From Streptomyces sp. 135 (lineage in GTDB: Bacteria; Actinomycetota; Actinomycetes; Streptomycetales; Streptomycetaceae), in NCBI RefSeq assembly GCF_020026305.1, contig NZ_CP075691.1:8768923-8832922 (forward strand): a stretch of DNA of 64,000 bases. The letters are read 5' to 3'. Shown one piece after another: positions 26,413-35,599 of this stretch. The translations under genes and the position numbers were made by a program. Within the stretch, counting starts at the first letter, position 1, and every line of letters starts with the position of its first letter. Under the pieces are notes generated by a model. The model was not told where the DNA came from. It made no database searches and saw only the letters and a list, made by a program, of their open reading frames with translations.

Positions 26413-27036
26413 TCAGTGGGTGGTGGTGAGGGCGGCGGGTGCGTTGAGCCGCAGCAGGGACGCCTGCCTGCCGGGCAGCAGCCGCAGTTCTGTCAGGGCG
26501 CCGTTCTCCAGGGCCGGGAAGGCCTGGCGGTAGCGGGCGAGGGGGATGCCGAGGAGCCGGCACAGGACGAGGCGTACGAGGGTGGAGTGGGCGACGACTA
26601 GGACGCGCCCGTCGGGGAGCTCCTCCGCCACCTCCTCCAGGCAGGCGATCGCCCGGCCGGCCGCCTCCTCGGGGTCCTCGCCGCCGGGCAGATGGTGAGC
26701 GACGGGGTCGGCGAGGAAGGCGGCGAGCGCGTCGGGGAACTCCTCGGCCATCTCGGCGCGCGTCAGCCCGTCGCCGCGCCCGAAGTCGACCTCGTACAGC
26801 CGCTCGTCGACACGCGGGGTGAGCCCGAGGGCGGTCGCCGCCGGTTCGGCGGTGAGGCGGGCGCGGGACAGGGGGGAGCAGAGCACGGCGTCGAGCCGCT
26901 GCCCGGCGGCCCAGGCACCGAGGTTTGTGGCCTGTTTGTGGCCGAGCTCGGTGAGCGGTACGTCGGTGCGGCCGGCGTAGCGGTTCTCCGCGTGCCATTC
27001 GGTCTCGCCGTGGCGCACGAGGATGAAGTCGGTCAC
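26413..27036 (-). CDS. histidine phosphatase family protein
   Basis: 207 residues of the phosphoglycerate-mutase-like histidine phosphatase superfamily: catalytic LVRHGETEWHAENRYAGRTD (phospho-accepting His in RHG), acid GRGDGLTRAEM, and second histidine in VLVVAHSTLVRLVL. The GTG start overlaps the stop of the upstream kinase (GTGA at 27036-27033), and its own stop lies 18 bp before the dehydrogenase. In this operon it probably removes phosphate from a sugar-phosphate made by one of the kinases. Confidence 0.9.
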   Translation of the reverse strand: MTDFILVRHGETEWHAENRYAGRTDVPLTELGHKQATNLGAWAAGQRLDAVLCSPLSRARLTAEPAATALGLTPRVDERLYEVDFGRGDGLTRAEMAEEFPDALAAFLADPVAHHLPGGEDPEEAAGRAIACLEEVAEELPDGRVLVVAHSTLVRLVLCRLLGIPLARYRQAFPALENGALTELRLLPGRQASLLRLNAPAALTTTH

Positions 27037-28517
27037 TGCTCGGCCTTCCTGCGGGCGTGTTCCGCGACGGCCGGGGCGAGCCAGCCGCGTCGGGTCAGTT
27101 CGTCGACGAAGTCGAGGTAGACGGGGATCAGCCGGGCGGTGCGGGAGGGGTCGGGGTTCAACTCCTCGCGGACGCGCACCATGGCCGCCGCGGCCCGCTC
27201 AAGGGCGGCGCCCGAGGCGGTCGCGGCGAGCACTGCCGTGCCGGTGGCGCTCTCCGCATGCTCGGGGAGCGCGACCGTACGGCCGAGGAGGTCGGCGCGC
27301 GCTTGTGACCAGTAGCGGTTGCGGGCCCCGCCGCCGGTGAGCGTGAGCGGGCCGTCGACAGGGGCGCCGAGATGGTCCAGGTAGTCGAAGCAGAGGCGTT
27401 CGACGCAGGCCACGCCGAGGAGCAGGGCGTGGAACTCCTCGGGTTCCCCTGCCGGTTCGCCCAGGACGAAGGGCGTGGCGTCGGGCGCGCGGAAGGGGAA
27501 GCGCTCGCCCGCCGCGCCGGTCAGAGGGTAGGCGACGGCGGTGGAGCCGGCGGAGGCGGCCTGCCGGGTCAGCGCGTCGAGGTCGGCCCCGGGGAAGCGT
27601 CGCGCGAGGGCTCCGGCGCCGCTGCTGGAGGCGCCGCCGGGCAGCCAGGTCGACCCCGGGCCCCGGTGGCAGTAGACCACTCCCTGGGGGTCGCGAACGA
27701 GGTGGGGGCTTGCGCCCTTGAGGACGAGGGTGGTGCCGAGGACGGAGTTCCAGGCGCCGGGGGTGAGGGCTCCGGCACCGATCTGGGCGGCGCAGCCGTC
27801 GGTCATGCCCGCGACGATGGGCGTTCCGGCGGGGATCGAGGTCGCCATGGCGGCGTCTGCGCAAACGGTGCCGATGACCGTGCCGGGGCGTACGACGTCG
27901 GGGAGGAGTCGGGGCGGGACGCCGAGCGCGGCCAGCTCCTCGTCGGGCCAGCGGTCGTCGATGAGGTGGTAGCCGGTCTTGAGGGCGTGGCTGGCGTCGC
28001 TCGGCAATTGCCGTCCGGCCAGCCGCCAGGTGATCAGGTCGGCCTGGTGGAGCAGCCGGGCGCCGGGGAAGTCGGTGTTGTCCAGCAGCCAGAGCAGTTT
28101 GGGCAGCGCCCAGGACGGCTGCATGGTGCGGTAGCCGAGCTCCTGCCACACCTCCTCGCCCGCCTTGTTGACACGGGCCGTGTACGCGCGGGCGCGCCCG
28201 TCGTCGTACATCAGTCCGGGCGTGAGGGGTGTGCCGCGCTCGTCGGCGAGGAGGACGGTGCCCGAGGTGGCGTCGACGGCCAGGCCCTGGACGCGCGCCG
28301 GGTCGATGCCGGTCAGGGCCTCGCGGCAGGCGCCCGCGAGGGCGGACCACCACTGCTCGGGGTCCTGTTCGTGGCGTACGCCGTCGCGGTGGCCGGTGAG
28401 CGGGCGGGACGCGGCGGCGAGCAGCCGGCCGGTGCCGTCCACGGCGACCGCCCGGGCGCTCTGGGTACCGAGGTCGAGGCCGAGATGGACGGCGTCGGCG
28501 GTCAGGGCGTCAGGCAT
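27033..28517 (-). CDS. FGGY-family carbohydrate kinase (second of pair)
   Basis: 494 residues, FGGY/xylulokinase type. The phosphate-binding start is LGLDLGTQSARAVAVDGTG, the sugar-domain signature AVDATSGTVLLADE, and the C-terminal FGGY signature region PLTLTGGGARNRYWSQARAD. It phosphorylates a sugar or polyol with ATP; the sequence does not fix the substrate. ATG 28517 overlaps the upstream kinase by 8 bp and is preferred over a start 60 bp earlier that adds a proline-rich leader. Two FGGY kinases in one operon suggest two substrates or successive phosphorylations. Confidence 0.92.
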   Translation of the reverse strand: MPDALTADAVHLGLDLGTQSARAVAVDGTGRLLAAASRPLTGHRDGVRHEQDPEQWWSALAGACREALTGIDPARVQGLAVDATSGTVLLADERGTPLTPGLMYDDGRARAYTARVNKAGEEVWQELGYRTMQPSWALPKLLWLLDNTDFPGARLLHQADLITWRLAGRQLPSDASHALKTGYHLIDDRWPDEELAALGVPPRLLPDVVRPGTVIGTVCADAAMATSIPAGTPIVAGMTDGCAAQIGAGALTPGAWNSVLGTTLVLKGASPHLVRDPQGVVYCHRGPGSTWLPGGASSSGAGALARRFPGADLDALTRQAASAGSTAVAYPLTGAAGERFPFRAPDATPFVLGEPAGEPEEFHALLLGVACVERLCFDYLDHLGAPVDGPLTLTGGGARNRYWSQARADLLGRTVALPEHAESATGTAVLAATASGAALERAAAAMVRVREELNPDPSRTARLIPVYLDFVDELTRRGWLAPAVAEHARRKAEQ

Positions 28518-30021
28518 GGGGTGCTTTCCGTACGGAGGTGGTGGCGGGCGACCAGCCCAGGGAGCGGGCGGCGCCACGCCAGGTCAGGAACGACTCGTAG
28601 AGCCCGTCGTAGTACGCGGCGCGCCCGGGGTCGGGCTCCCAGCCGGAGCGCATCCGGACGTACTTGGCGGCGGCATTGTGCATGCTGCTCTCGGCTCCGC
28701 TGAGGACGAGTCCGGTCAGGAACGCGCCCTTGGCACCGAGTTCGGTGTCGGTGCTGCGGGCGGTGGGGACGCCGGTGGCGTCGGCGATGAGCCGGCACCA
28801 CTGGTCGCTGGCGGAGCCGCCGCCGCACAGGCGCAGTTCGTGGACGTCGGTGCTGGATGCCCGCAGGCAGTCGCGGACGACGAGCGACAGGCCCTCGAAG
28901 ACGGCCCGGGCCAGGTGCGCGGGCGTGTGGTCGAGGGACAGGCCCCAAAAGCTGCCACGCGCGTGCGGGGCGAGGAAGGGCGCGCGCTCCCCGGCGGGCG
29001 AGAGGTATGGCAGGAAGGCCGGGCCGCCGGGCGCGGGCGGGCTGCTGAACGCCAGCTCCCCGAGGGCAGCGGGCCCGTCGACAGCGAGGAGGCGGCAGGC
29101 CCAGTCGAGGACCTCGGTTCCGGAGAGGGTGGGGAAGGCGCGCAGGATGCGTTTCCGGCCCCGGTAGGCGATGTTGATGCCGCACGGTTCGCCGGAGGTG
29201 TCCACCTGGCGGGTGACGATCTCCGTGCAGAGGGTGGTGCCGAGGACGGCGCACGCCTGGCCGGGGTTGACCACGCCCGCGCCGCGGGCGGTGGCGGCAA
29301 TGTCGTACGGGGCCATGACGACGGGCAGACCGGCCGGGAGGCCGAGCTCGCCCGCGGTGTGGTGGGTGATCTCGGCGATGCGCTCGTGCTCGCCGAGGAC
29401 CCGGGGCAGCAGCCGGGCGTGCTCCTGGAAGCCGAACAGGTCGAGAATGGCCGGGTCGTACGCGCCGGTGGCGTGGTCGAGGAAGGGCGCCGACGCATCG
29501 GACTCGTCGATCGCGGTGACGCCGGTGAGCTTGAGGAAGAGCCAGCCGGCCGCCGTCAGGGCCGTACGGGAACGCTCCAGGCGACCCGGGTCGTGGGCGG
29601 CGAGCCAACTGATCACCGCGTTGGGCATGCCGCTGCACGTGAGCGAGCCGTTGCGGCGGTAGGCCTCCTCCAGGACGCCGTCGGCGGCCCAGCGGGTGAG
29701 CAGGTCGCCCGCGCGGCCGTCGGACCAGAGGACGGCGGGCCCGGTGGGACGGCCGTCGGCGTCGACGAGCCAGCAGCCATCGCCCTGGGCCGTGAAGGCG
29801 ACCAGCCACACCGGGTCGTGGCCGGGACCGAGCTGGGACAGGGCGCTACGCACGGTGAAGACCACGCCGTTCCACACGGCGTCCATGTCCTGCTCCGCCC
29901 AGCCGGGGTGGGGGCGCAGCACTTCGGTCCCGATGCGGGAAAGTGCTATTTCCTGCCCCTGGTCGTCGAACACGACCGATTTGATGACGGACGTACCGAC
30001 GTCGATGGTGAGAACCGACAT
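28510..30021 (-). CDS. FGGY-family kinase, EryA/polyol-kinase-like
   Basis: 503 residues. N-terminus LTIDVGTSVIKSVVFDDQGQ, then VAFTAQGDGCWLVDADG and LWSDGRAGDLLTRW; ATP-domain signature ELRLCGGGSASDQWCRLI. The N-terminal third reminds me of erythritol kinases, but other polyols or keto-sugars are possible. It is the first gene of the catabolic operon, divergent from a DeoR regulator across a 203-bp control region. The polyol-permease-like transporter beyond the regulator supports a sugar-alcohol substrate. Confidence 0.92.
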   Translation of the reverse strand: MSVLTIDVGTSVIKSVVFDDQGQEIALSRIGTEVLRPHPGWAEQDMDAVWNGVVFTVRSALSQLGPGHDPVWLVAFTAQGDGCWLVDADGRPTGPAVLWSDGRAGDLLTRWAADGVLEEAYRRNGSLTCSGMPNAVISWLAAHDPGRLERSRTALTAAGWLFLKLTGVTAIDESDASAPFLDHATGAYDPAILDLFGFQEHARLLPRVLGEHERIAEITHHTAGELGLPAGLPVVMAPYDIAATARGAGVVNPGQACAVLGTTLCTEIVTRQVDTSGEPCGINIAYRGRKRILRAFPTLSGTEVLDWACRLLAVDGPAALGELAFSSPPAPGGPAFLPYLSPAGERAPFLAPHARGSFWGLSLDHTPAHLARAVFEGLSLVVRDCLRASSTDVHELRLCGGGSASDQWCRLIADATGVPTARSTDTELGAKGAFLTGLVLSGAESSMHNAAAKYVRMRSGWEPDPGRAAYYDGLYESFLTWRGAARSLGWSPATTSVRKAPHA

Positions 30022-30083
30022 GACTGGAATACCTGCCCCTTCACTCGCGAACGCCAGGTAAACGCGCGGCCGGGCGGAGCGTC

Positions 30084-30099
30084 AATCGGCTGAGCGATT
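30084..30099. promoter_or_regulatory. candidate operator between divergent sugar genes
   Basis: AATCG (30084-30088) and CGATT (30095-30099) form an inverted repeat with a 6-base spacer in the 203-bp gap between the kinase operon and the DeoR gene. It is the most symmetric AT-containing site there and a plausible DeoR-type operator. The half-sites are short, so chance is not excluded. Confidence 0.35.
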
Positions 30100-30224
30100 A
30101 TCCCGTGACCGGATCTGACCGCCGTGTGAGATCGCCGGCCCGTTCCGCTCCGCCAGGCGGCGACACCACGCCGCCGTGTTAAGTTCACGTGAGATTCGCA
30201 TCGTGCAGCAAGGAGCCGGACGCC

Positions 30225-31007
30225 ATGACCCGTATGGACGCCCAGGAAGAACGGCGGCGCCGCCTGCGCGACCTGGTGACCGAGAAGGGGTTCGTGCGGA
30301 CCAGCGACCTGGCCGACGAGTTCGACGTCAGTGTGATGACGATCCACCGCGACCTGGACGCGTTGCAGGCACAGGGCTGGCTGCGCAAGGTACGGGGCGG
30401 GGCGAGCTGTCTGCCGTCCACCCAGTTCCACGGCAGCGTGAGCGAGCGCATGACCACGATGGCGCAGACCAAGCACCGGCTGGCCAGGGCCGCCGCGGAG
30501 CTGCTCGCGCCCGGGCAGATCGTGATGCTCGACGACTCGACCACCTGTCTGAGCCTGGCCCAGCAGATGGCCGACCACACACCGCTCACGGTGATCACCA
30601 ACTCCCTGCCGGCCGTCACCGCGCTCTCCAGGGAGCCGGGTGTCTCCCTGATCGCGCTCGGCGGCACGTACTTCCCGGCGTACGACGCCTTCATGGGGCC
30701 GCACACGGCGCACAGCGTGGAGTCGTTCCGGGCGGATGTGCTGTTCATGTCGACGACGGCGGTGACCGGGGACCGCTGCTACCACATGTCGCCCGAGACG
30801 GTGCAGATCAAGCGGGCGATGATGGCGTCCGCCGCGCGCCGGGTCCTGCTCATCGACCACACCAAGTTCGCCAACCAGGGGCTGTACGCGCTCGCGCCGC
30901 TGACCGACTTCGACCTGGTGCTGGTCGACGACGCGGCCCCGGCGGCCCAGGTGCGGCGGCTGCGGGACATCGGCGTCGACATGAGGACCGTCGACACCTC
31001 ACGCTGA
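30225..31007 (+). CDS. DeoR-family transcriptional regulator
   Basis: 260 residues. The N-terminal DeoR helix-turn-helix reads RRRRLRDLVTEKGFVRTSDL, SVMTIHRDLDALQAQGWLRK, then RGGA. The C-terminal sugar-phosphate-sensing domain follows (MLDDSTTCLSLAQQMADHT, VITNSLPAV, RRVLLIDHTKFANQGLYALA). ATG 30225 has AAGGAG nine bases upstream. It is transcribed away from the kinase operon and toward the MFS transporter, so it probably represses both until a phosphorylated intermediate accumulates. Confidence 0.93.
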   Translation: MTRMDAQEERRRRLRDLVTEKGFVRTSDLADEFDVSVMTIHRDLDALQAQGWLRKVRGGASCLPSTQFHGSVSERMTTMAQTKHRLARAAAELLAPGQIVMLDDSTTCLSLAQQMADHTPLTVITNSLPAVTALSREPGVSLIALGGTYFPAYDAFMGPHTAHSVESFRADVLFMSTTAVTGDRCYHMSPETVQIKRAMMASAARRVLLIDHTKFANQGLYALAPLTDFDLVLVDDAAPAAQVRRLRDIGVDMRTVDTSR

Positions 31008-31302
31008 GGCCGGCCGGCCCCCACGGAGATCACGAACGCCACGTGAACGTAACACCGTCTTCACCCGGCCGTCGGCGGGACGTCATGCCAGGACTCCGAA
31101 CCGCTTCCCCTGTGAGCTGCGGCGATGCGGGTGGAACGGCAGCCGGGGGCACCGGTCCTTGGTCGATTTCACGTCACGGCCGGGGTGTGTCACGGGGTTT
31201 TCCGCCCGCTCATTGACGGCCTTCTCACACGGCCTTTTCATCGTGACATCTCAGGGCAGCGTTCCCCGCGCTTTCCCCGACTTCTCGAAAAAGGTGGTTC
31301 TC

Positions 31303-32619
31303 GTGGCTGTCGATCTGGAACCGTCGTCTTCCGCCGAAGGCGCACCCGCGAGGCATTGGCTGGACAGGATCGGAATTCCCAAAGCGCTCGCCTGGGGATT
31401 TCTGGGCGTGCTCATTTTCATGATCGGAGACGGGGTCGAGTCCGGTTACCTGGCGCCGTACCTCCTGGACGAGGGCATGTCCAAGGAGCGCGTGGCGCTG
31501 CTGTTCACCGTCTACGGCGTCACCGCGAGCATCGCCGCCTGGTTCTCCGGCGCCCTGTCCGACCTGTGGGGGCCGCGCCGGGTGATGATGCTGGGCCTGG
31601 GCATCTGGGGCGTGTTCCAGGTGGTCTTCCTGGTCTTCGCCGTACCGACCGTCGATTTTGGTCTGCTGCTGGTCAGTTACGGCCTGCGGGGCTTCGGCTA
31701 TCCGCTCTTCGCGTACGGCTTCCTCATCTGGATCACGGCTGTGACGCCGCAGCGGCGCCTCGGCTCGGCGGTGGGCTGGTTCTGGTTCGCCTTCACGGGC
31801 GGCCTGCCGACACTGGGCTCGCTCGTCGCCAGCTTCGCGGTGCCGGCGATCGGCGCGTACGGCACGCTGTGGTTCTCGCTCGCCCTGGTGCTGGTGGGCG
31901 GTCTGCTCGCGCTGTTGCTGGTGCGCGAGCCCACGGGCGCCCGCCGCCTGGCACCCGCCGGGGAGCGCCCGGTCGCCACCCTGCTGGGCTCGCTCGCCAT
32001 CATCTGGCGCAACCCCCGGATCGGAACCGGCGCGGTGGTCCGGGCGATCAATACGGCACCGCAGTTCGGCTTCCTGGTCTTCCTGCCGGTGTTCTTCACC
32101 GACACGCTGGGCTTCTCACTCACCGAATGGCTTCAACTGCTGTCGGCGATGTTCGCCACCAACATCTTTTTCAACCTGATCTTCGGAGTGGTCGGCGACC
32201 GCATCGGCTGGCAGCGCACCGTCGCCTGGTGCGGCGGCGTCGGCTGCGCGGTGACCACCCTGCTGCTCTACTACGGCACGGTCTCGGCGGGCGACAACTA
32301 CGCCCTCGCCATGGTGCTGGTCAGCCTCTTCGGCGCGACCCTCGCCGGCTACGTCCCGCTCTCGGCCCTCATGCCCTCGCTCGACCCCGCCCACAAGGGC
32401 CAGGCAATGTCGGCCCTCAACCTCGGCGCCGGCGCCAGCACCTTCCTGGGCCCGGCCCTGGTGGGGCTCTTCCTCGGCCCGCTGGGCGTCCAGGGCGTCA
32501 TGTGGATCTTCGCCCTCCTCTACCTGGCGAGCGCCGGGCTGACCCTCTTCCTCAAGCTGCCCCAGGCCGTATCACCGGCGCCCGAGGACCACCTGTCGGC
32601 TCCCGCCTCGGCAGCCTGA
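31303..32619 (+). CDS. MFS transporter, polyol-permease-like
   Basis: 438 residues from GTG 31303 (AAGGTGG upstream), about 12 transmembrane segments. The opening (IPKALAWGFLGVLIFMIGDG, ESGYLAPYLLDEG) and loop GALSDLWGPRRVMM resemble RbtT/DalT-type ribitol and arabitol permeases of the major facilitator superfamily. It should import a sugar alcohol or related compound by proton symport. A 295-bp gap separates it from the regulator, so it has its own promoter or a long leader. It completes the uptake-plus-phosphorylation set with the two kinases. Confidence 0.9.
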   Translation: MAVDLEPSSSAEGAPARHWLDRIGIPKALAWGFLGVLIFMIGDGVESGYLAPYLLDEGMSKERVALLFTVYGVTASIAAWFSGALSDLWGPRRVMMLGLGIWGVFQVVFLVFAVPTVDFGLLLVSYGLRGFGYPLFAYGFLIWITAVTPQRRLGSAVGWFWFAFTGGLPTLGSLVASFAVPAIGAYGTLWFSLALVLVGGLLALLLVREPTGARRLAPAGERPVATLLGSLAIIWRNPRIGTGAVVRAINTAPQFGFLVFLPVFFTDTLGFSLTEWLQLLSAMFATNIFFNLIFGVVGDRIGWQRTVAWCGGVGCAVTTLLLYYGTVSAGDNYALAMVLVSLFGATLAGYVPLSALMPSLDPAHKGQAMSALNLGAGASTFLGPALVGLFLGPLGVQGVMWIFALLYLASAGLTLFLKLPQAVSPAPEDHLSAPASAA

Positions 32620-32872
32620 ACAGCGCGGGACGAATCCCTGGAGGCGAGCCGTGAATGATCCGCGGGGCTACCCGACGCCCTCCCAGGCGGAAGGCGAGCG
32701 GGAGTCGGGCACCCCTTGACCAGTCGAGGCAGGCGACGAGCGCGCGCAGTCTTCGCACGCCTGCACAACACCTCCGTGCGCTGCTGGCAGGGGCTGGTAC
32801 GGGCTCAGGGGCCGGTAGGAAAATCATGCACGTCCCCCGCACCTTCACCCCCTTTCCCTGGGAGGTCTTCCA

Positions 32873-33475
32873 GTGGTCTTACGTACCTTCGTCACCACCA
32901 CGGCGGCAGCCAGCCTGCTGGCCCTCGGCAGCGGCAGCGCGCTGGCCGAGCCGCAGAGCGGCGCTGACATGGCTGATCGCAGCGCGGTCAGCAGGGTTGA
33001 TGACGGGAGCTTTGAATACCCGGCCGCACCGGCGAACTCGTTCCGGACGGTCTTGGCGGGCCAGCCCATCGGCCCCTGGAAAGTCACCCGGGGAGCCGTG
33101 GATCTCATCGGCGCCGGGTTCTGGCAGGCAGCGCAGGGAAAGCAGTCTGTCGACCTCAACGCCACCCGGCCCGGGACTGTGGCGCAGACCTTCTCCACGA
33201 AGCCGTTCACGAAGTACACGGTGACGTACTCACTTGCCGCGAACCCGGGTGGCCAGGCGGTCAAGACGGGCCGAGTCCTGGTCGACGGACGGAACGTCCA
33301 GAACTTCTCGTTCGACTCGACCGGCAAGACGCGCGCCAACATGGGGTACCGGACGCGGCAAGTGACCTTCCTGGCCCTGGGTTTCACCACAACGCTGGCG
33401 TTCGAGAGCACCATTGCCGGCGCCTACGGGCCGGTGATCGATGACGTAAGGGTGGACCGCACCTGCCATAGGTAG
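32873..33475 (+). CDS. secreted DUF642/choice-of-anchor-C-like protein
   Basis: A 200-residue precursor from GTG 32873 (GGGAGG seven bases upstream). A signal peptide (TTTAAASLLALGSGSALA-EP) leads to one jelly-roll-type domain: DGSFEYPAAP, GPWKVTRGAVDLIGAGFWQA, GKQSVDLNATRPGTVAQTF, and a closing VIDDVRVDRTC. This matches the DUF642-like carbohydrate-binding beta-sandwich found in secreted Streptomyces proteins. It probably binds polysaccharide outside the cell, with no catalytic residues evident. A strong terminator follows. Confidence 0.82.
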   Translation: MVLRTFVTTTAAASLLALGSGSALAEPQSGADMADRSAVSRVDDGSFEYPAAPANSFRTVLAGQPIGPWKVTRGAVDLIGAGFWQAAQGKQSVDLNATRPGTVAQTFSTKPFTKYTVTYSLAANPGGQAVKTGRVLVDGRNVQNFSFDSTGKTRANMGYRTRQVTFLALGFTTTLAFESTIAGAYGPVIDDVRVDRTCHR

Positions 33476-33495
33476 GCGCTGCGGAGTGGCACCAG

Positions 33496-33527
33496 TAGAG
33501 CCCCGGTGCATGGGCACCGGGGCTCTA
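33496..33527 (+). terminator. hairpin terminator, 14-bp stem
   Basis: A perfect 14-bp stem (33496-33509 with 33514-33527) closes on the tetraloop ATGG, 20 bp after the secreted-protein stop. Confidence 0.85.
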
Positions 33528-33612
33528 CTGTCGACCGCTTCCCGGGACAAGGCGTTGCCAAAACAGTCGAAGGTCCAGCCGAGAACGAACCACGTACGCG
33601 ACGGGAACACGC

Positions 33613-34129
33613 GTGAGCGATCAGGGCAGGAACCGCAAGGTGTTCCTCGACATGAAGATTGACGGACGGCCTCTGGGGATTTCCGAGCGGATCGAGTCCG
33701 AGCTCTACGACGACGTGGTGCCCGAGACCGCACGCAACTTCCGGGAGTTGGCCACCGGGCAGTACGGCTTCGGCGACAAGGGATCACGCTTCCACCGGAT
33801 CATCCCCAAGTTCATCATTCAGGGTGGCGACTTCACCAAGGGCAACGGCACCGGTGACCGCAGCACCTACGGCGGCACGTTCGGCGATGAGGATTTCACG
33901 CTGAAGCACACCAAGCCCGGACTCCTCAGCACGGCCAACGTGGGGCGGAACACCAACGGTTGCTCCTTCTCCATCACCCTTCTCCACCACCCCCTGGCTG
34001 GGCGACGCTCACGTTGTGTTCGGTGAAGTCCTGATGGGCCTTGACGCCGTCCGCAGGATCGAGCGCCTCGGCAACGCATCAGGCAAGGCCAGCGCTGCGG
34101 CACCGACTACCAGGCGGCAATGCCCCTGA
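33613..34129 (+). pseudogene. cyclophilin-type peptidyl-prolyl isomerase, frameshifted
   Basis: The sequence is strikingly eukaryote-like: VFLDMKIDGRPLG, ETARNFRELATGQYGFGDKG, FHRIIPKFIIQGGDFTKGNG, TLKHTKPGLLSTANVGRNTN. The active-site arginine (FHRII) is kept. After the NTNG motif the sequence should read SQFFIT but reads CSFSIT, and the frame breaks near 33990. The continuation TPWLGDAHVVFGEVLMGLDA and GNASGKA runs in another frame to TGA 34127-34129. GTG 33613 is the likely start. It would isomerise Xaa-Pro bonds, but this copy lacks an intact C-terminal strand and helix. Confidence 0.85.
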
Positions 34130-34174
34130 AGCCGGACCCGATCCACGCCGGTGACGCGGCGCACCACCGCTGGG

Positions 34175-34204
34175 CTGACCTCCGACACCATGGGCGGAGG
34201 TCGG
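34175..34204 (-). terminator. hairpin after small membrane gene
   Basis: A 10-bp stem including one G-T pair (34175-34184 with 34195-34204) lies just beyond the stop of the minus-strand gene ending at 34214. Confidence 0.5.
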
Positions 34205-34213
34205 CCCACGGGC

Positions 34214-34453
34214 TCACTGGACCAGGTGCCACAGCAGCATGAGCGGCGAGGCGCCGATGGTGGCGTGACCCAGGACTTCAGTCGCCACCCAGGCGCCGGC
34301 GGTGTAGGCAACCCCGGCGAGGAAGGCCCGGCTGGCAAGCCGGACCGCTCTCCACATCAGCGCGCGGAGGCGGGCGCTGAGTATGCGCATGCGGCGGGCG
34401 AAGCGCTGACGGCGGTTGGGCTGGGCAGGCTGCCGAGCGTCCGCGATGGACAC
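34214..34453 (-). CDS. small single-helix membrane protein
   Basis: 79 residues from GTG 34453, with GAAGGGTGG immediately upstream. The N-terminal half is very basic (RRQRFARRMRILSARLRALM), followed by one hydrophobic helix (AFLAGVAYTAGAWVATEVLG) and the end SPLMLLWHLVQ. The layout suggests an inner-membrane protein with a cytoplasmic cationic arm. Unknown role. Confidence 0.55.
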   Translation of the reverse strand: MSIADARQPAQPNRRQRFARRMRILSARLRALMWRAVRLASRAFLAGVAYTAGAWVATEVLGHATIGASPLMLLWHLVQ

Positions 34454-35475
34454 GGACCACCCTTCGGATACGGACAGGCCAAGGTGATCGGCCGCGCCGG
34501 TGGCGCAGCGTCTGCGGGGGATCGCCGCGCGGTCGGCCGTCCTCGTGGGGGTGGTGCTTGTCGGCCCGAGGTGGCTGTTGGGCGCAGCGCAAGACGTCTC
34601 GGGGCGGTTGGCCCCCCGCTCATAGCGGCCATGGCCTTCTCCTTCCGGTTGAGGAAGCCGGACCATGGAACACCCGAGACGCCTACGTCGCGGGCACGAT
34701 GCCGGGCCTTCCTTCACCCCCTGGAGCGGGAGGAATTCCTCGGGACAGCAGGACAGCAAGACACGGTAAGGAAGTTCGGCACGTAGCAGATCGGCGTGCG
34801 GACGTCGCGTCGTGGCGACCGGTGCCGTACGAGGGCGCATTTCCCGCAGGCAACGCGGGACCGGCAACGCGCGGTGCCGACTACCGGGCGGCGATGCCCT
34901 TGAAGCCGGACCCGAGTCCGCGCCGTTTGCCGCGTGATGCGGCACCAGGCCGGACGGCGAGGGCCGCGACCTCGCCTGGGCTGCCTGCGGTGTGAGGCCG
35001 GCACTCACCTGTCCGGACGTCAGGACCCGTGCGTACGCGCCGGTGCCGTGCACGCGGAGGGTGTCGGCGAGCGCGGCAGCCGCGGTCTCCGCCGCCCCGC
35101 AACCCAGCCGTCATCGTCCCTCTGCTGAGCCTGCCGGGGGAGGGCATCACGTCGGCTGAGGAGCACGGCCAGGACCTGCGCCTCGGGAACCTTCAGCGTC
35201 ACCGTGACCGGCACGGCCCCGAGATGGTGAACGCGATTCCGGGCTAGGCCATGAGGAGCGAGGGCCTGGCGCAGCGCCGCACTTGTCCCGTCCGCAGCTC
35301 TGCCACCGAAGGCCTGGCTGCCCCGGCTCCGGCCTGTTCGGCGCGCTCGACGGCGGCGGCCGCCGCGACCGGCACGACGGACACGAGCCGCCCTGGCGCT
35401 GGCGCCCGTCCCTTCCAGCCGCACACCCGCTCCCTGCGGGGAAATGCAGGTGCAAGGCTTGCCCGACGCTCGATC
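34454..35475. other. about 1 kb of decayed sequence
   Basis: No intact gene. A minus-strand piece near 35100-35330 (ADGTSAALRQALAPHGLA, AVPVTVTLKVPEAQVLAVLL) looks like the middle of a degraded plasmid-type hypothetical protein. The remainder shows no coherent coding potential. Confidence 0.4.
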
Positions 35476-35510
35476 AGGGGTCCGTACACGCACAGCGTGT
35501 ACGGACCCCT
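35476..35510 (+). terminator. canonical rho-independent terminator
   Basis: A perfect 15-bp stem (35476-35490 with 35496-35510) and 5-base loop is followed directly by TTGTTTT on the plus strand. It is the best textbook terminator in the window, yet no intact plus-strand gene lies upstream, so its gene has decayed or been deleted. Confidence 0.85.
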
Positions 35511-35599
35511 TTGTTTTATGGGCCTGCGGTCCGCATCCAGAGGTCGTTTCCTCCCGACGCATCAGACGGGCAGTCACCAGGTGCGGCGGGCAACAGGAG

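Larger units (their letters stand above)
34097..34920. repeat. diverged 45-bp direct repeat (two copies)
   Basis: The segment from about 34102 to 34145 (CGACTACCAGGCGGCAATGC onward, through GAAGCCGGACCCGA) recurs at about 34878-34920 with a few substitutions. Both copies read DYxAAMPLKPDP on the plus strand. They flank a small minus-strand gene. Origin unknown. Confidence 0.45.

Noticed and set aside
25381..30093. Long plus-strand ORFs of 400-640 residues opposite the kinase operon
   Set aside because: Typical GC-skew shadows with low-complexity Ala/Gly/Val composition and no motifs, opposite clearly conserved FGGY kinases.
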